Shown piece after piece: positions 26,407 through 34,500 of a DNA stretch of 44,240 nucleotides. Every line of letters starts with the position of its first letter. The stretch's first letter is position 1. Below the pieces are notes generated by a model. That model ran no database searches, was not told the DNA's origin, and saw only the letters and a list, made by a program, of their open reading frames with translations. The stretch is from Halobacteriales archaeon QS_8_69_73 (lineage in GTDB: Archaea; Halobacteriota; Halobacteria; Halobacteriales; Haloarculaceae). Location: positions 1 through 44,240 of the forward strand of contig PXRZ01000068.1 in the NCBI GenBank assembly GCA_003022945.1, read 5' to 3'. The position numbers were made by a program, and so were the translations under genes.

Positions 26407-26888
26407 CGGGTCGCGGCCCCCATCCGGTAGGCCTCGAACGCCTTTTCGACCAGACGACGGGTCCTGTCGGTTCTGCTCTCGCTCCCCTCGGCGAGGGTCA
26501 CCCTGATGACGTTACCTTCTTTCTCTCTCGTGGTCGGATACATCCGCCGCAACTCCCGTGCGGCGTCAGCAGCCTCGGAACGTCGATCCGCGGGGAGACC
26601 GCTATCGTTAATGAACGACAGAACGGTGTCCTCTTGGAGCGTCAGTAGCGGGTACTGCGCCGTGATTTTCTTCACCGACTCGTCGATGACCCGGTACTCG
26701 ACATTGGGGTTCGGAACCGTGGTCTCCTCGGGCGAGACGGCGACGCCCTGAGGTTCGTTCGAAGAGAGGGCGGAGACAGTGGCGACCCCGAACCCTGCGG
26801 CCGCGGCCCCACTGGCCGATTTCAGCATGGTTCGTCGTCTGATTCTACTGGAGGGACTTTGATCTTTCGACATGCCAACTAATCTCAT
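26403..26888 (-). CDS. Tat-signal protein, upstream partner of the phospholipase C-like protein
   Basis: The 161-residue product has a twin-arginine signal (RIRRRTMLKSASGAAAAG) followed by about 120 mature residues with helices (VIDESVKKITAQYPLLTL, ADAARELRRMYPTTREKEG). I recognise no family. The stop and the next start overlap as ATGA (26403-26406), so translation is coupled. It may chaperone or carry the signal-less phospholipase-like protein through the Tat pore, or the two may once have been a single protein. Its promoter probably lies in the AT-rich stretch 26889-26935. Confidence 0.65.
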   Translation of the reverse strand: MRLVGMSKDQSPSSRIRRRTMLKSASGAAAAGFGVATVSALSSNEPQGVAVSPEETTVPNPNVEYRVIDESVKKITAQYPLLTLQEDTVLSFINDSGLPADRRSEAADAARELRRMYPTTREKEGNVIRVTLAEGSESRTDRTRRLVEKAFEAYRMGAATR

Positions 26889-27125
26889 ATATTACTACTA
26901 CTTAAAATTTGTTCAGTAGATTTAGATATATAGTCCTTCGTACCAGTACTATCGGCTTCGTACCGTGATTCGGTCGACCCGCGGTGACGACCTCGCGCCG
27001 ACCGATCTGCCGTGGCGGTTCGGGGAGTCAGTTCGGGTCACATGACACCGTGCGGCGGACCTTCGGTGGTCCAACGGGAACAAGTTCGATTGTGCCGGGG
27101 AGTCGCGGTGCCACACGTCGTGACA

Positions 27126-27671
27126 CTACTGCTCTTCGGTGACGGTTTTCGGACTGTCAGTTTCGTCCTCATCGGCGTACGCCTCGTCGGCAGAAGGCGA
27201 CACCTCGTTCGCCGCCCGACACTCCGCCGAGAGCGCCGGACTCCGGGCGAGAAGTTCCTTCGCCTCCGAGCGATCGGGGGCGGCCGCGATGAACGGTTCT
27301 ATCTCGTTCGAGGCGGCCTCCGAGTCGTCTTCGACCTGCTCCGCGCGGAAGCGATAGATCACGACGTAGGGGTCGTCGAGGACGTCGTCGTCGCCGTCGT
27401 CATATGTGGCGCGCACGCCGGCGACGGCGTCTCCAAGACGCGAGAGCGACCTATCGGATTTAGAGGTCTCCATGCGGGTCCGACCCTCGGTGGCAGGCGG
27501 CAGCAGCGACGCCAACTCTGCGTCGGCGCCCGGCGCCGAGCAGTCCTCAGTCGTCGCGTCCCCGCCGGAATCGGACCTGTCTGCGGAGCCGACGCACCCC
27601 GAGACGGCGGTCAGGACGCCGGCAGTAGCGGTCAGGACCGACCGTCTCTCGACTTGTTTTCTATTTTTCAC
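27126..27671 (-). CDS. Lipoprotein of unknown function
   Basis: The GTG at 27671 opens VKNRKQVERRSVLTATAGV with a lipobox (AVSGC, Cys at about 25), so the protein is probably membrane-anchored on the outside. The mature part of about 155 residues is acidic, with YVVIYRFRAEQVEDDSEAAS and an acidic tail. No domain is recognised. An AT-rich element (ATATTAAATTA on the coding strand) lies about 10-25 nt upstream. The longer upstream frame runs through the hairpin array and should not be included. Confidence 0.6.
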   Translation of the reverse strand: MKNRKQVERRSVLTATAGVLTAVSGCVGSADRSDSGGDATTEDCSAPGADAELASLLPPATEGRTRMETSKSDRSLSRLGDAVAGVRATYDDGDDDVLDDPYVVIYRFRAEQVEDDSEAASNEIEPFIAAAPDRSEAKELLARSPALSAECRAANEVSPSADEAYADEDETDSPKTVTEEQ

Positions 27672-27739
27672 GAAACCTAATTTAATATTGACTGGTAAAA
27701 GTCTTTTGTGCGTGCTCGTGGTAGTGTTCAGATAAGAGG

Positions 27740-28070
27740 TTCCGGGTCGAGAAAGCCCTCGGCACTCTCGACTCCCGGGACTCGCTGTCGTTCGAGAGAG
27801 CGACGCTCTCTCGTGATGTTGCCAGAATCCGGCGGATTCTGGCCGCAAGCGGGAAATCGGAGATTTCCCGCACTGACGAAAGACGCGTCGCGTCTTTCGA
27901 ACCACGCTCCTCGGTCGCGTTGCTCCCTGTGGTGTCCTCGCGCGGCGCTGCCGCGCGAGCGGGCCGAGGGACCGGAGGTCCCTCGCGGCTTGCGTCGTCC
28001 GGGTTAGCCGAGTGGGCGGCCGGTTTCACCGGCCGCCATCTAACGTGGCGGCTTCGCCGCCACGCAGCGC
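27740..28070. repeat. Array of eight distinct perfect hairpins with 3-nt loops
   Basis: In the divergent region between two lipoprotein genes lie eight non-identical inverted repeats, each with a perfect 9-10 bp stem and a 3-nt loop: 27793-27813 (loop GAC), 27821-27843 (GGC), 27849-27871 (GGA), 27877-27899 (GTC), 27937-27959 (GCT), 27965-27985 (GGA), 28015-28037 (TTC) and 28044-28064 (TTC). Most are separated by only 5-7 nt. A longer, imperfect stem lies at 27741-27779. No gene or tRNA is present. Hairpins of the same build occur at 8306, 8333 and 24922. Confidence 0.9.
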
Positions 28071-28340
28071 CTCGCCCTTTCAGTCCGCCAGGATTCGGTT
28101 GGTTCTTCGGCAGAAACGGACCGGCTCGCCGGTGCTTATTTGAACACCGCCGTGCTCGTGGGCCCAGACGGCATCGGACGGTGCGGCGCGCGCGGAGGGC
28201 CGTACCAGACATCGGAGCCGAACCGTTTGTCGGCGGCGGAACGTCTCAAGCGGCCGGCGCGAGACGCGAACCGGGTACCGACGCGCCAGTCACGGTCATC
28301 GCTGCCGAGACGGCGCGCCCGTCGGGACCGCACAGAAGAC

Positions 28341-28349
28341 ATTTATTTA
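28341..28349 (+). promoter_or_regulatory. TATA box of the 28369 lipoprotein
   Basis: ATTTATTTA is centred about 24 nt before the ATG at 28369, which suggests a leaderless transcript. Confidence 0.5.
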
Positions 28350-28368
28350 CGACCGATATCGTACAGAT

Positions 28369-28755
28369 ATGAACCTCCGGAGAAGGGAGCTGCTCGCCGC
28401 CTGTGGCGGGGTCGCGCTGACCGCGGGGTGCAGCGCGTCGGTCGGTACCTACGACCTCGTCGTCGCGAACTGTACCGAGGAGGAACTCTCTACGGACGTT
28501 CGGCTACGCCGTTACGGCGATACGGAACTCGTCCTGGAGGAAACGTATGCGGTCCCAGCCAACTCCTGTGGCGACTTCTCCAACGGCACCCGGGTCGAGG
28601 ATGTCTTCCCCGAGGGCGGCAGCTACGAAATCCGCGTCGAACCGGAGGGCCGACCGCCGACGACGGAGTCTGTCAGCATCCGCCAGAAGGCCGTCGACAA
28701 CAACGACGAGAACATCAACGTCAACGTCGAACCCGACGAGGTCGTCTTCTACTGA
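28369..28755 (+). CDS. Small Tat-type lipoprotein
   Basis: The 128-residue product begins MNLRRRELLAACGGVALTAGC, a twin-arginine signal with a lipobox (Cys21). The mature part is an immunoglobulin-like beta sandwich by appearance (YDLVVANCTEEELSTDV, LEETYAVPANSC, SYEIRVEPEG), as in many small haloarchaeal surface lipoproteins. The two further Cys (35 and 67) could form a disulphide. No partner is known. Confidence 0.75.
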   Translation: MNLRRRELLAACGGVALTAGCSASVGTYDLVVANCTEEELSTDVRLRRYGDTELVLEETYAVPANSCGDFSNGTRVEDVFPEGGSYEIRVEPEGRPPTTESVSIRQKAVDNNDENINVNVEPDEVVFY

Positions 28756-28819
28756 CGTACGGTCCCCCGGTTCCGCGGGGGTGGTTTCGTGACTCGCGTG
28801 GGTGCTCGGAGCGACAGGA

Positions 28820-28940
28820 TGGGGACGGAGGGATTGTGAACCACGGGCAGACGGTCGCTCGCTGGCTCGCGCTGCGACTGCCCTGGTTCAAATCCCTCCG
28901 ACCGCTTCGAACCCCGCTCGCAGCGCTCGCGGGTTCTCAG
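28820..28940. repeat. Cassette carrying direct and inverted copies of the adjacent tRNA 3' end
   Basis: TGGGGACGGAGGGATT at 28820-28835 repeats exactly the 3' end of the tRNA-like gene at 28941-28956 (spacing 121 nt). After it comes a stem (GAACCACGGGCAG at 28838-28850 against CTGCCCTGGTTC at 28878-28889) that leads into an inverted copy of the T-arm (GGTTCAAATCCCTCCG, 28885-28900), then a second stem-loop (about 28908-28936). A similar cassette follows tRNA-Lys. Confidence 0.75.
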
Positions 28941-29025
28941 TGGGGACGGAGGGATTTGAACCCCCGATCTACTGATATCTCCGGTGTAGCGCCTCGGTCC
29001 TCATGCCTGGCTTGGCCACGTCCCC
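28941..29025 (-). tRNA. tRNA-like gene, tRNA-Trp type, with abnormal anticodon arm (possible pseudo-tRNA)
   Basis: The minus strand has a good acceptor stem (GGGGACG with CGTCCCC, then A73) and an intact T-arm (GGGGG-TTCAAAT-CCCTC). The body GCCAAGCCAGGCAT and the segment GATATCAGT resemble haloarchaeal tRNA-Trp as I remember it. The anticodon arm does not fold normally: the nearest stem is ACCGA with TCAGT (one C-A mismatch) around an 18-nt loop (GGCGCTACACCGGAGATA). The D-stem is also imperfect. Either it is a decayed tRNA-Trp, or a tRNA with a very small unusual intron. No anticodon is assigned. Confidence 0.5.
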
Positions 29026-29106
29026 TCGCCCTCGGATATATCCGCTCTCGTCAAAGGGGTTTCGGTTCGCCCGACTGCATTTGTGTCCGGGGGCCGAAGC
29101 GGGTGC

Positions 29107-29439
29107 ATGGACGAGTCGGTTCCGGTGACGGTCGTCGATGGCGACGAGGAGACGACGCTGTCGGTCGCCGAGGGACGGGTGCTGCGAGACGCCCTGCAGG
29201 AGGCGGGCTTCGACGTCTACGGGGCGGTGTCGCGGCAAGCCAACTGCGGTGGCCGGGGGCTCTGCGGCACCTGTGGCGTCCGATTGGCGGACCCACCGGC
29301 CCCGGAGCCCGAACAGTGGCACGACGCGGCCGCCGAGCGATGGGGGTACCCGCGGCTGTCCTGTCAGATCCAGGTGACTGAGCCGCTGACCGTCGAGCTG
29401 GTCGAGAAGGTCGTCTGGGGGCAGCTGCTGCCGGACTAG
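29107..29439 (+). CDS. 2Fe-2S ferredoxin (plant/halobacterial type fold)
   Basis: The 110-residue protein has the [2Fe-2S] pattern CGGRGLCGTC (Cys47, Cys53, Cys56) with the fourth ligand Cys86 in RLSCQIQ. It is shorter than the main haloarchaeal ferredoxins, which have an added acidic domain, so it is probably a secondary electron carrier. Its partner is unknown. The last bases overlap the end of the convergent zinc-ribbon gene by 4 nt. Confidence 0.88.
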   Translation: MDESVPVTVVDGDEETTLSVAEGRVLRDALQEAGFDVYGAVSRQANCGGRGLCGTCGVRLADPPAPEPEQWHDAAAERWGYPRLSCQIQVTEPLTVELVEKVVWGQLLPD

Positions 29440-29660
29440 CGGTCGGTTTCGCGCCATTCGCAGTCCTGGCACTTGTAGCCGGTGACGAACTCCGTCACCG
29501 ACGGCATGTAACCGACCGAGAGGACGTCGCCGCCGCAGTCGGGACAGTCGCGGTCGGCGTCCTCGATCGCCTCGGCGTCCATCACGCCCTCGCCCTCGAT
29601 GAGTTCGGCGAGCTTCCCCGGGGTGACCATGCGTCCCTCGACGACGCGGTTGTCGGCCAT
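29436..29660 (-). CDS. Small zinc-ribbon protein (DUF5795-like)
   Basis: The 74-residue product has MADNRVVEGRMVTPGKLAELIEG followed by a zinc ribbon with CPDC and CQDC pairs. It matches my memory of the DUF5795 family found across haloarchaea. Its function is unknown. It follows the DUF5794-like gene 44 nt downstream on the same strand, and the two are probably co-transcribed. Confidence 0.75.
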   Translation of the reverse strand: MADNRVVEGRMVTPGKLAELIEGEGVMDAEAIEDADRDCPDCGGDVLSVGYMPSVTEFVTGYKCQDCEWRETDR

Positions 29661-29704
29661 ACCGTATCGGGGGGGTCGAGCCTCCTAAGCCTTTGCAGAC
29701 CGCC

Positions 29705-30637
29705 CTACAGCCACGGGGCCCGGTCGCCGTCGGAGGCGCCGGGCGAGCCGTCGCCGTCATCGACGGATCGGGTAGCGTCGTCGGCGGCCTCGAAGGCTCT
29801 CGACTCGGCGTCGTCGGGCGCCTCGTCCGGGTCGGTCTCCTCGGGAGCGCCGCCGTCGGCGGCCGCGGGCGGGGCGTCGCCGCCCGTCTCCGACACCGGC
29901 GAGTCGGCGCCGTCGGGGCTGAACGCCAGCAGGGCCGTGACGCCGAGCACCGCGAGCGCCAGCGGCGCCTCCGTCGGGATGACCCCCAGGATGGTCAGCG
30001 GGAGGATGCCCAGGGCGACGGCGCTGCCGAACCGGAACCGGTCGATGTCGACGTTGCCGCGGAGCCAGGGAGCCAAGAGAGCGACCCCGAGGGCGAAGCC
30101 GACGCCGACCGCCGCCGCGCCGGTGCCGTAAGCGACGAACATCGGCTCGGCGACGAGGCCGAACTCGAAGCCGCCGGGCCGGAAGCTCGCGACCATCCCG
30201 AGCCCGATGATGGCGCCCGGATTGGGCAGGTACTCCCCGATCGAGGCGCTGGCGGTCTTGGCGGCGATGGCCAGGATGACCAGCGCCGCGAACCGCTCGA
30301 AGATGGCCATCGCCAGCACCGACTCGATGGTCGGCGCCAGCGCCGCCTGCAACGCGGCGACCGGGACCACGAGCGCTCCGACCAGCAGGACCTTCTTCAC
30401 CTGCTCGGCGCGGGTCCCCTCCATCTCCGCGAGCACGACCGCGAGGGTGGCGCTGCCGCCGAAGATGAGCAGCCCGACCTCGATCATCCCGAGGACGGTC
30501 GAGACGGCGCCGGCGAGCACCAGCGCCGCGAAGATGCCGTCGACCAGCGGCAGCGCCATGACCGTCGCCAGCAGGCGCGTGCCCTCACCTACCTGTCGCT
30601 CCAGACGCAGGGCTATCGGATGACGCGATGCGCTCAT
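29705..30637 (-). CDS. DUF5794-like integral membrane protein
   Basis: The 310-residue protein has about seven hydrophobic helices in its first 235 residues (LLATVMALPLVDGIFAALVL, EVGLLIFGGSATLAVVL, and so on) and a long acidic, disordered C-terminal tail of about 70 residues. The layout fits the haloarchaeal DUF5794 family. No transport or enzymatic motif is visible. It lies upstream of the DUF5795-like gene. Confidence 0.78.
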   Translation of the reverse strand: MSASRHPIALRLERQVGEGTRLLATVMALPLVDGIFAALVLAGAVSTVLGMIEVGLLIFGGSATLAVVLAEMEGTRAEQVKKVLLVGALVVPVAALQAALAPTIESVLAMAIFERFAALVILAIAAKTASASIGEYLPNPGAIIGLGMVASFRPGGFEFGLVAEPMFVAYGTGAAAVGVGFALGVALLAPWLRGNVDIDRFRFGSAVALGILPLTILGVIPTEAPLALAVLGVTALLAFSPDGADSPVSETGGDAPPAAADGGAPEETDPDEAPDDAESRAFEAADDATRSVDDGDGSPGASDGDRAPWL

Positions 30638-31046
30638 GCGTCAGGATGCTGGACCCTCACCGTGGGTGCGGCGGTGGGTGTCGCGATACCCTCTGGAGCG
30701 TCGAAGGGAAAGCCATCGGGTTGCGACGTTCTCCGCTTTGATCATCCCATTGGCGAGTGTAAAGATGGCACTGGATACGAAGTCCTGTCGATCGGCAGTG
30801 CGCTTCGCAATGGGACTGGCGGAGTCCATACACGAACAAGCGGCAAGCGAGAACATAAGTGTTGTGTGGAACGGTCCCTCACGCGCCAAACGGCCACACG
30901 GGAGAGCCGCGGAAGCGCCGAGAACGGTCGAGAAATCCACATCGATGCAAACGAACGTCCATCGGTGTCCAGTGTCGGCGCACCGGGCGTGTGTCCCCGA
31001 CGGCCGGTCTCACAACGCTTTTGAGCCGGGCCGTCCGACCGTTTAC
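30638..31046. other. Intergenic region, 409 nt, unassigned
   Basis: This stretch has lower GC than its surroundings and no credible gene. The promoter of guaB must lie near its right end (CTTTTGAG around 31017). A structured RNA is possible, but I see no known motif. Confidence 0.4.
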
Positions 31047-32525
31047 ATGGCGAGCGACGATCCATTCTCGGAGAAGCTGCGTGTCCCCGAGGCGCTGACG
31101 TTCGACGACGTACTGCTCCGACCGAAGGAGAGCCGCGTCGAACCCGACGAGGCGGACATGACGACCCGCGTTTCGCGGAACGTCACCCTCAGCATCCCGG
31201 TGCTGTCGGCGGCGATGGACACCGTCACCGAGGCCGAACTGGCGATCGAGATGGCCCGACAGGGTGGGCTCGGCGTCCTCCACCGCAACATGAACGTCGA
31301 GAGGATGACCGCACAGATCGAGGAGATAAAGCGGGCCGACGAGCTCATCATCCGCGACGTCGTGACGGCCGACCCCGGGCAGACGATCCGGGAGGTCGAC
31401 GCGATGATGGAGCGGGAGGGCGTCTCCGGGGCACCCGTCGTCGGCGACGAGGACACCGTTCTCGGCATCATCTCCGGCACCGACATCCGGCCGTACCTCG
31501 AGGTCGGCGACCGCGACGAGGTCCGGGAAGCGATGACGGACGAGGTCGTCACCGCCGGCGAGGACGTCACCACCCGAGAGGCGCTGGAGCTGATGTACGA
31601 GCACAAGATCGAGCGGGTGCCCATCGTCGACGACGACGACCGGCTGACGGGGCTGATCACGATGGCCGGCGTCCTCGCCCGCCGGGAGTACGACGACGCC
31701 GCCCGCGACGACGACGGGTCGCTGGTCGTCGGCGCCGCGGTCGGGCCCTTCGAGACCGACCGGGCGCGGGCCGCCGACGACGCCGGCGCCGACGTGCTGT
31801 TCATCGACTGCGCCCACGCACACAACCTCGACGTCATCGACTCCGCCCGCGACATCGAAGCCGAGGTCGAGGCCGACGTCGTCGTCGGCAACGTCGGCAC
31901 CCGCGAGGCCGCCGAGGCCGTCGTCGACTTCGCCGACGGGATCAAGGTCGGCATCGGGCCGGGCTCCATCTGCACCACCCGCGTGGTCTCCGGGTCGGGC
32001 ATGCCGCAGATCACCGCCGTCGCCGAGGTGGCCGACATCGCCGTCGAACACGACGTGCCCGTCATCGCCGACGGCGGGGTTCGGTACTCCGGCGACGCCA
32101 TCAAGGCCATCGCCGCCGGCGCCGACGCCGTCATGCTGGGGTCGTACTTCGCCGGCACCGACGAGGCGCCCGGCCGGGTCGTCACGATGAACGGCAAGCG
32201 GTACAAGCAGTACCGCGGGATGGGGTCCGTCGGCGCCATGAACGACGGCGGCGGCGAGCGCTACCTCAAGGACAAGGAAGACGGCGAGGAGTTCGTCCCC
32301 GAAGGCGTCGAGGCCGCCAAACCGTACAAGGGGTCGCTCGCCTCCGAGCTCCACCAGCTCGTCGGCGGCATGCAGTCCGGGATGGGGTACGTCGGCGCCG
32401 CGACCCTCCCCGATTTCAAGGAACGGTCGGAGTTCGTCCGCGTCTCCTCGGCCGGCCAGACCGAAAGCCACGCCCACGACGTCGTCATCACCGACGAGGC
32501 GCCGAACTACAGTCCCGATAACTGA
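31047..32525 (+). CDS. guaB: IMP dehydrogenase
   Basis: The enzyme oxidises IMP to XMP with NAD+, the first step to GMP. The 492-residue product has the full family layout: a TIM barrel interrupted by two CBS domains (about 100-215), the catalytic loop GIGPGSICTTRVVSG with Cys309, and the flap with YRGMGSVGAM. ATG 31047 is chosen because it is followed by SDDPFSEKLRVPEALTFDDV, the usual N-terminus. It is a single-gene unit by its spacing. Confidence 0.96.
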   Translation: MASDDPFSEKLRVPEALTFDDVLLRPKESRVEPDEADMTTRVSRNVTLSIPVLSAAMDTVTEAELAIEMARQGGLGVLHRNMNVERMTAQIEEIKRADELIIRDVVTADPGQTIREVDAMMEREGVSGAPVVGDEDTVLGIISGTDIRPYLEVGDRDEVREAMTDEVVTAGEDVTTREALELMYEHKIERVPIVDDDDRLTGLITMAGVLARREYDDAARDDDGSLVVGAAVGPFETDRARAADDAGADVLFIDCAHAHNLDVIDSARDIEAEVEADVVVGNVGTREAAEAVVDFADGIKVGIGPGSICTTRVVSGSGMPQITAVAEVADIAVEHDVPVIADGGVRYSGDAIKAIAAGADAVMLGSYFAGTDEAPGRVVTMNGKRYKQYRGMGSVGAMNDGGGERYLKDKEDGEEFVPEGVEAAKPYKGSLASELHQLVGGMQSGMGYVGAATLPDFKERSEFVRVSSAGQTESHAHDVVITDEAPNYSPDN

Positions 32526-32734
32526 CGGGACCCGACGGCCCTAGCGGGCTCCGGCGACCGGCCGGTCACGACCCGCGGCGTCCGTCGTCCGCCGCCCGGC
32601 GGTCGCGGGGGCGGGGCGAGCGGGAGCCGACCCGCGCCCACCCACCCGTACCGCCTCACCGACGGATCATCATCGCCGTTCGCCGACGGACATTGGCGGT
32701 CGCCCGACACTGCTCGCCGCTGGTTCGTGAAAAA
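32526..32734. other. Intergenic region between guaB and the tRNA-Lys cassette
   Basis: Nothing recognised; the segment is GC-rich with several C and G runs. Confidence 0.4.
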
Positions 32735-32847
32735 CGGGCCGAGGAGGATTTGAACCACGCCCACTCGCTCCCTTCGGTCGCTCGTGGTCTAGTTCAAATC
32801 CCGCTCTGACGCTCAGTGGTCGCTCACGTTCATTCGCAACAGCTTCA
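32735..32847. repeat. Cassette carrying direct and inverted copies of the tRNA-Lys 3' end
   Basis: The 22-nt stretch at 32735-32756 repeats the 3' end of tRNA-Lys (32848-32869) with one mismatch; the period is 113 nt. GATTTGAACCACG (32747-32759) pairs with CGTGG (32783-32787) and the inverted T-arm copy GTTCAAATC (32792-32800). The arrangement is the same as after the Trp-type tRNA. Confidence 0.75.
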
Positions 32848-32921
32848 CGGGCCGAGGGGGATTTGAACCCCCGACCGACGGCTTAAGAGGCCGTCGCTCT
32901 CCCTGACTGAGCTATCGGCCC
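32848..32921 (-). tRNA. tRNA-Lys (CTT)
   Basis: The minus strand folds into a complete cloverleaf: acceptor GGGCCGA/TCGGCCC with G73, D-arm GCTC/GAGC, anticodon stem ACGGC/GCCGT with loop CTCTTAA (anticodon CTT), and T-arm GGGGG-TTCAAAT-CCCCC. There is no intron and CCA is not encoded. It reads AAG codons. Confidence 0.95.
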
Positions 32922-33045
32922 AGCGATTCCGTATAGCCGTGGTCGCAGTAAATAGGTTGCGTTCCCGTACGGCGACGAGACGGCCTCCCACGGCCGTAAA
33001 GAGTACGCGCCAATTAAGTGCGTCCCGGCCGTCCGGACAGCTATC

Positions 33046-34500
33046 ATGAACGGGGCCGTTTCCATGACGTCGATGTCGTCGTACGCCATCCTTGGCTGCG
33101 GCAGCGTCGGTCATGCCGTCGCCGAGGAGTTGGTGACGGTCGATAAGAACGTACTCATCCTGGACCGCGACGAGGGGCGAGTCGAGGCGCTGCGGGACCA
33201 GGACCTCGACGCCCGGACCGCCGACATCCGCGACAGAGCGGTCGTCGAGGCCGTCGCCGACCGCGACGTCGTGCTCATTCTCTCGTCGGACGTCGAGGCC
33301 AACCGCGTGGCCGTCGAGAGCATCCGCGCGGCGAGCGACGAGAAGTTCATCGTCGCCCGGGCGTCGGACCCGGTCACGGCCGACGAGCTGCGGGAGGTCG
33401 GCGCCGACGTCGTCATCAACCCCTCGGCGGTGATCGCCGACTCGGCGCTGCGGGCGCTGGAGCAGGGCGAACTCGAACACCGGGCCGAGCGGCTCGCGGG
33501 GGTCATCGGCGACGGCGAGCGCCTGGCCGTTCTCGCCCACCGCTCGCCGGGGCCGGACTCCATCGCCTCCGCCGTCGCGCTGCAGGCCATCGCCGAGGCC
33601 AAAGAGGTCGAGGCCGACATCCTCTACGAGGGCGAGATCGGCCACCAGGAAAACCGCGCGTTCGTCAACCTGCTCGGCATCGAGCTGTCGTCGCTCGGCG
33701 ACGTCGACCTCGACGACTACGACACCCTCGCACTGGTCGACTGCGCGAAGGCCTCCGACCCCGTCGTCGACGTCGACGTCGACGTCTTCATCGACCACTT
33801 CGAGCCGGAGGTCGACTACGGCGCGACGTTCACCGACGTCCGGCCGAACGTCTCCTCGACGTCGACCATCCTCACCAAGTACGTCCAGGAGTTCGACCTC
33901 AGCCTGCCGGAGGCGGTGGCGACGGCGCTGCTGTACGGCATCCGGGCGGAGACGCTGGACTTCAAGCGGGACACGACGCCGGCGGACCTGACGGCGGCGG
34001 CGTACCTCTACCCGTTCGCCGACCACGACACCCTCGAGCAGGTAGAGTCGCCGTCGATGAGCCCCGAGACGCTGGACGTGTTGGCTGAGGCCATCCGGAA
34101 CCGCGAGGTGAGGGGGTCGCACCTGGTGTCGAACGCCGGGTTCATCCGCGACCGCGACGCCCTCTCGCAGGCCGCCCAGCACCTCCTCAACCTCGAAGGT
34201 ATCACCACCTCGGCGGTGTTCGCCATCGCCGACGACACCATCTACCTGGCGGCCCGCTCGAAGGACATCCGGATGAACATCGGCAGCGTCCTCCAGGACG
34301 CCTTCGAGGACGTCGGCGGGGTGGTGGGCCACTCGACGGACGCCTCCGCGGAGATCCCGTTAGGTATCTTCACCGGGCTGGAGGTCGCCGGCAACAACAG
34401 GGAGACGCTGCTGGAGTTGACCGAAGAGGCCGTCAGGGCGAAACTGTTCGAGGCAATGGGCCTCGACGGCGGCAGCGGCGACGGCTCCAACGGCGGCTAG
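33046..34500 (+). CDS. TrkA-N/DHH family phosphoesterase
   Basis: The 484-residue protein joins an N-terminal Rossmann RCK-like (TrkA-N) domain (GCGSVGHAVAEEL, residues 17-29) to a DHH/DHHA1 phosphoesterase (about 150-470). The DHH motifs are AHRSPGPDSIASA (His165, Asp171), LVDCAK and FIDHFEPE (DHF instead of DHH), and the C-terminal GHSTDASAEIP part. Related proteins cleave short oligonucleotides or cyclic di-AMP, and the attached RCK domain suggests nucleotide sensing. Met7 or Met10 could also be the start. It converges with the PRC-barrel gene, overlapping by 4 nt. Confidence 0.85.
   Translation: MNGAVSMTSMSSYAILGCGSVGHAVAEELVTVDKNVLILDRDEGRVEALRDQDLDARTADIRDRAVVEAVADRDVVLILSSDVEANRVAVESIRAASDEKFIVARASDPVTADELREVGADVVINPSAVIADSALRALEQGELEHRAERLAGVIGDGERLAVLAHRSPGPDSIASAVALQAIAEAKEVEADILYEGEIGHQENRAFVNLLGIELSSLGDVDLDDYDTLALVDCAKASDPVVDVDVDVFIDHFEPEVDYGATFTDVRPNVSSTSTILTKYVQEFDLSLPEAVATALLYGIRAETLDFKRDTTPADLTAAAYLYPFADHDTLEQVESPSMSPETLDVLAEAIRNREVRGSHLVSNAGFIRDRDALSQAAQHLLNLEGITTSAVFAIADDTIYLAARSKDIRMNIGSVLQDAFEDVGGVVGHSTDASAEIPLGIFTGLEVAGNNRETLLELTEEAVRAKLFEAMGLDGGSGDGSNGG

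Noticed and set aside
27126-27905. Longer version of the 27671 lipoprotein starting within the hairpin array
   Set aside because: The added N-terminus is translated hairpins; the signal peptide and lipobox fit only the GTG at 27671.
27793-28064. CRISPR array
   Set aside because: The repeats are not identical and the spacers are 5-37 nt; no cas genes are near.
28000-28070. Possible tRNA-Leu/Ser (GCCGAGTGG) within the hairpin array
   Set aside because: No acceptor stem and no TTCRA T-loop follow; the similarity is only nine bases.
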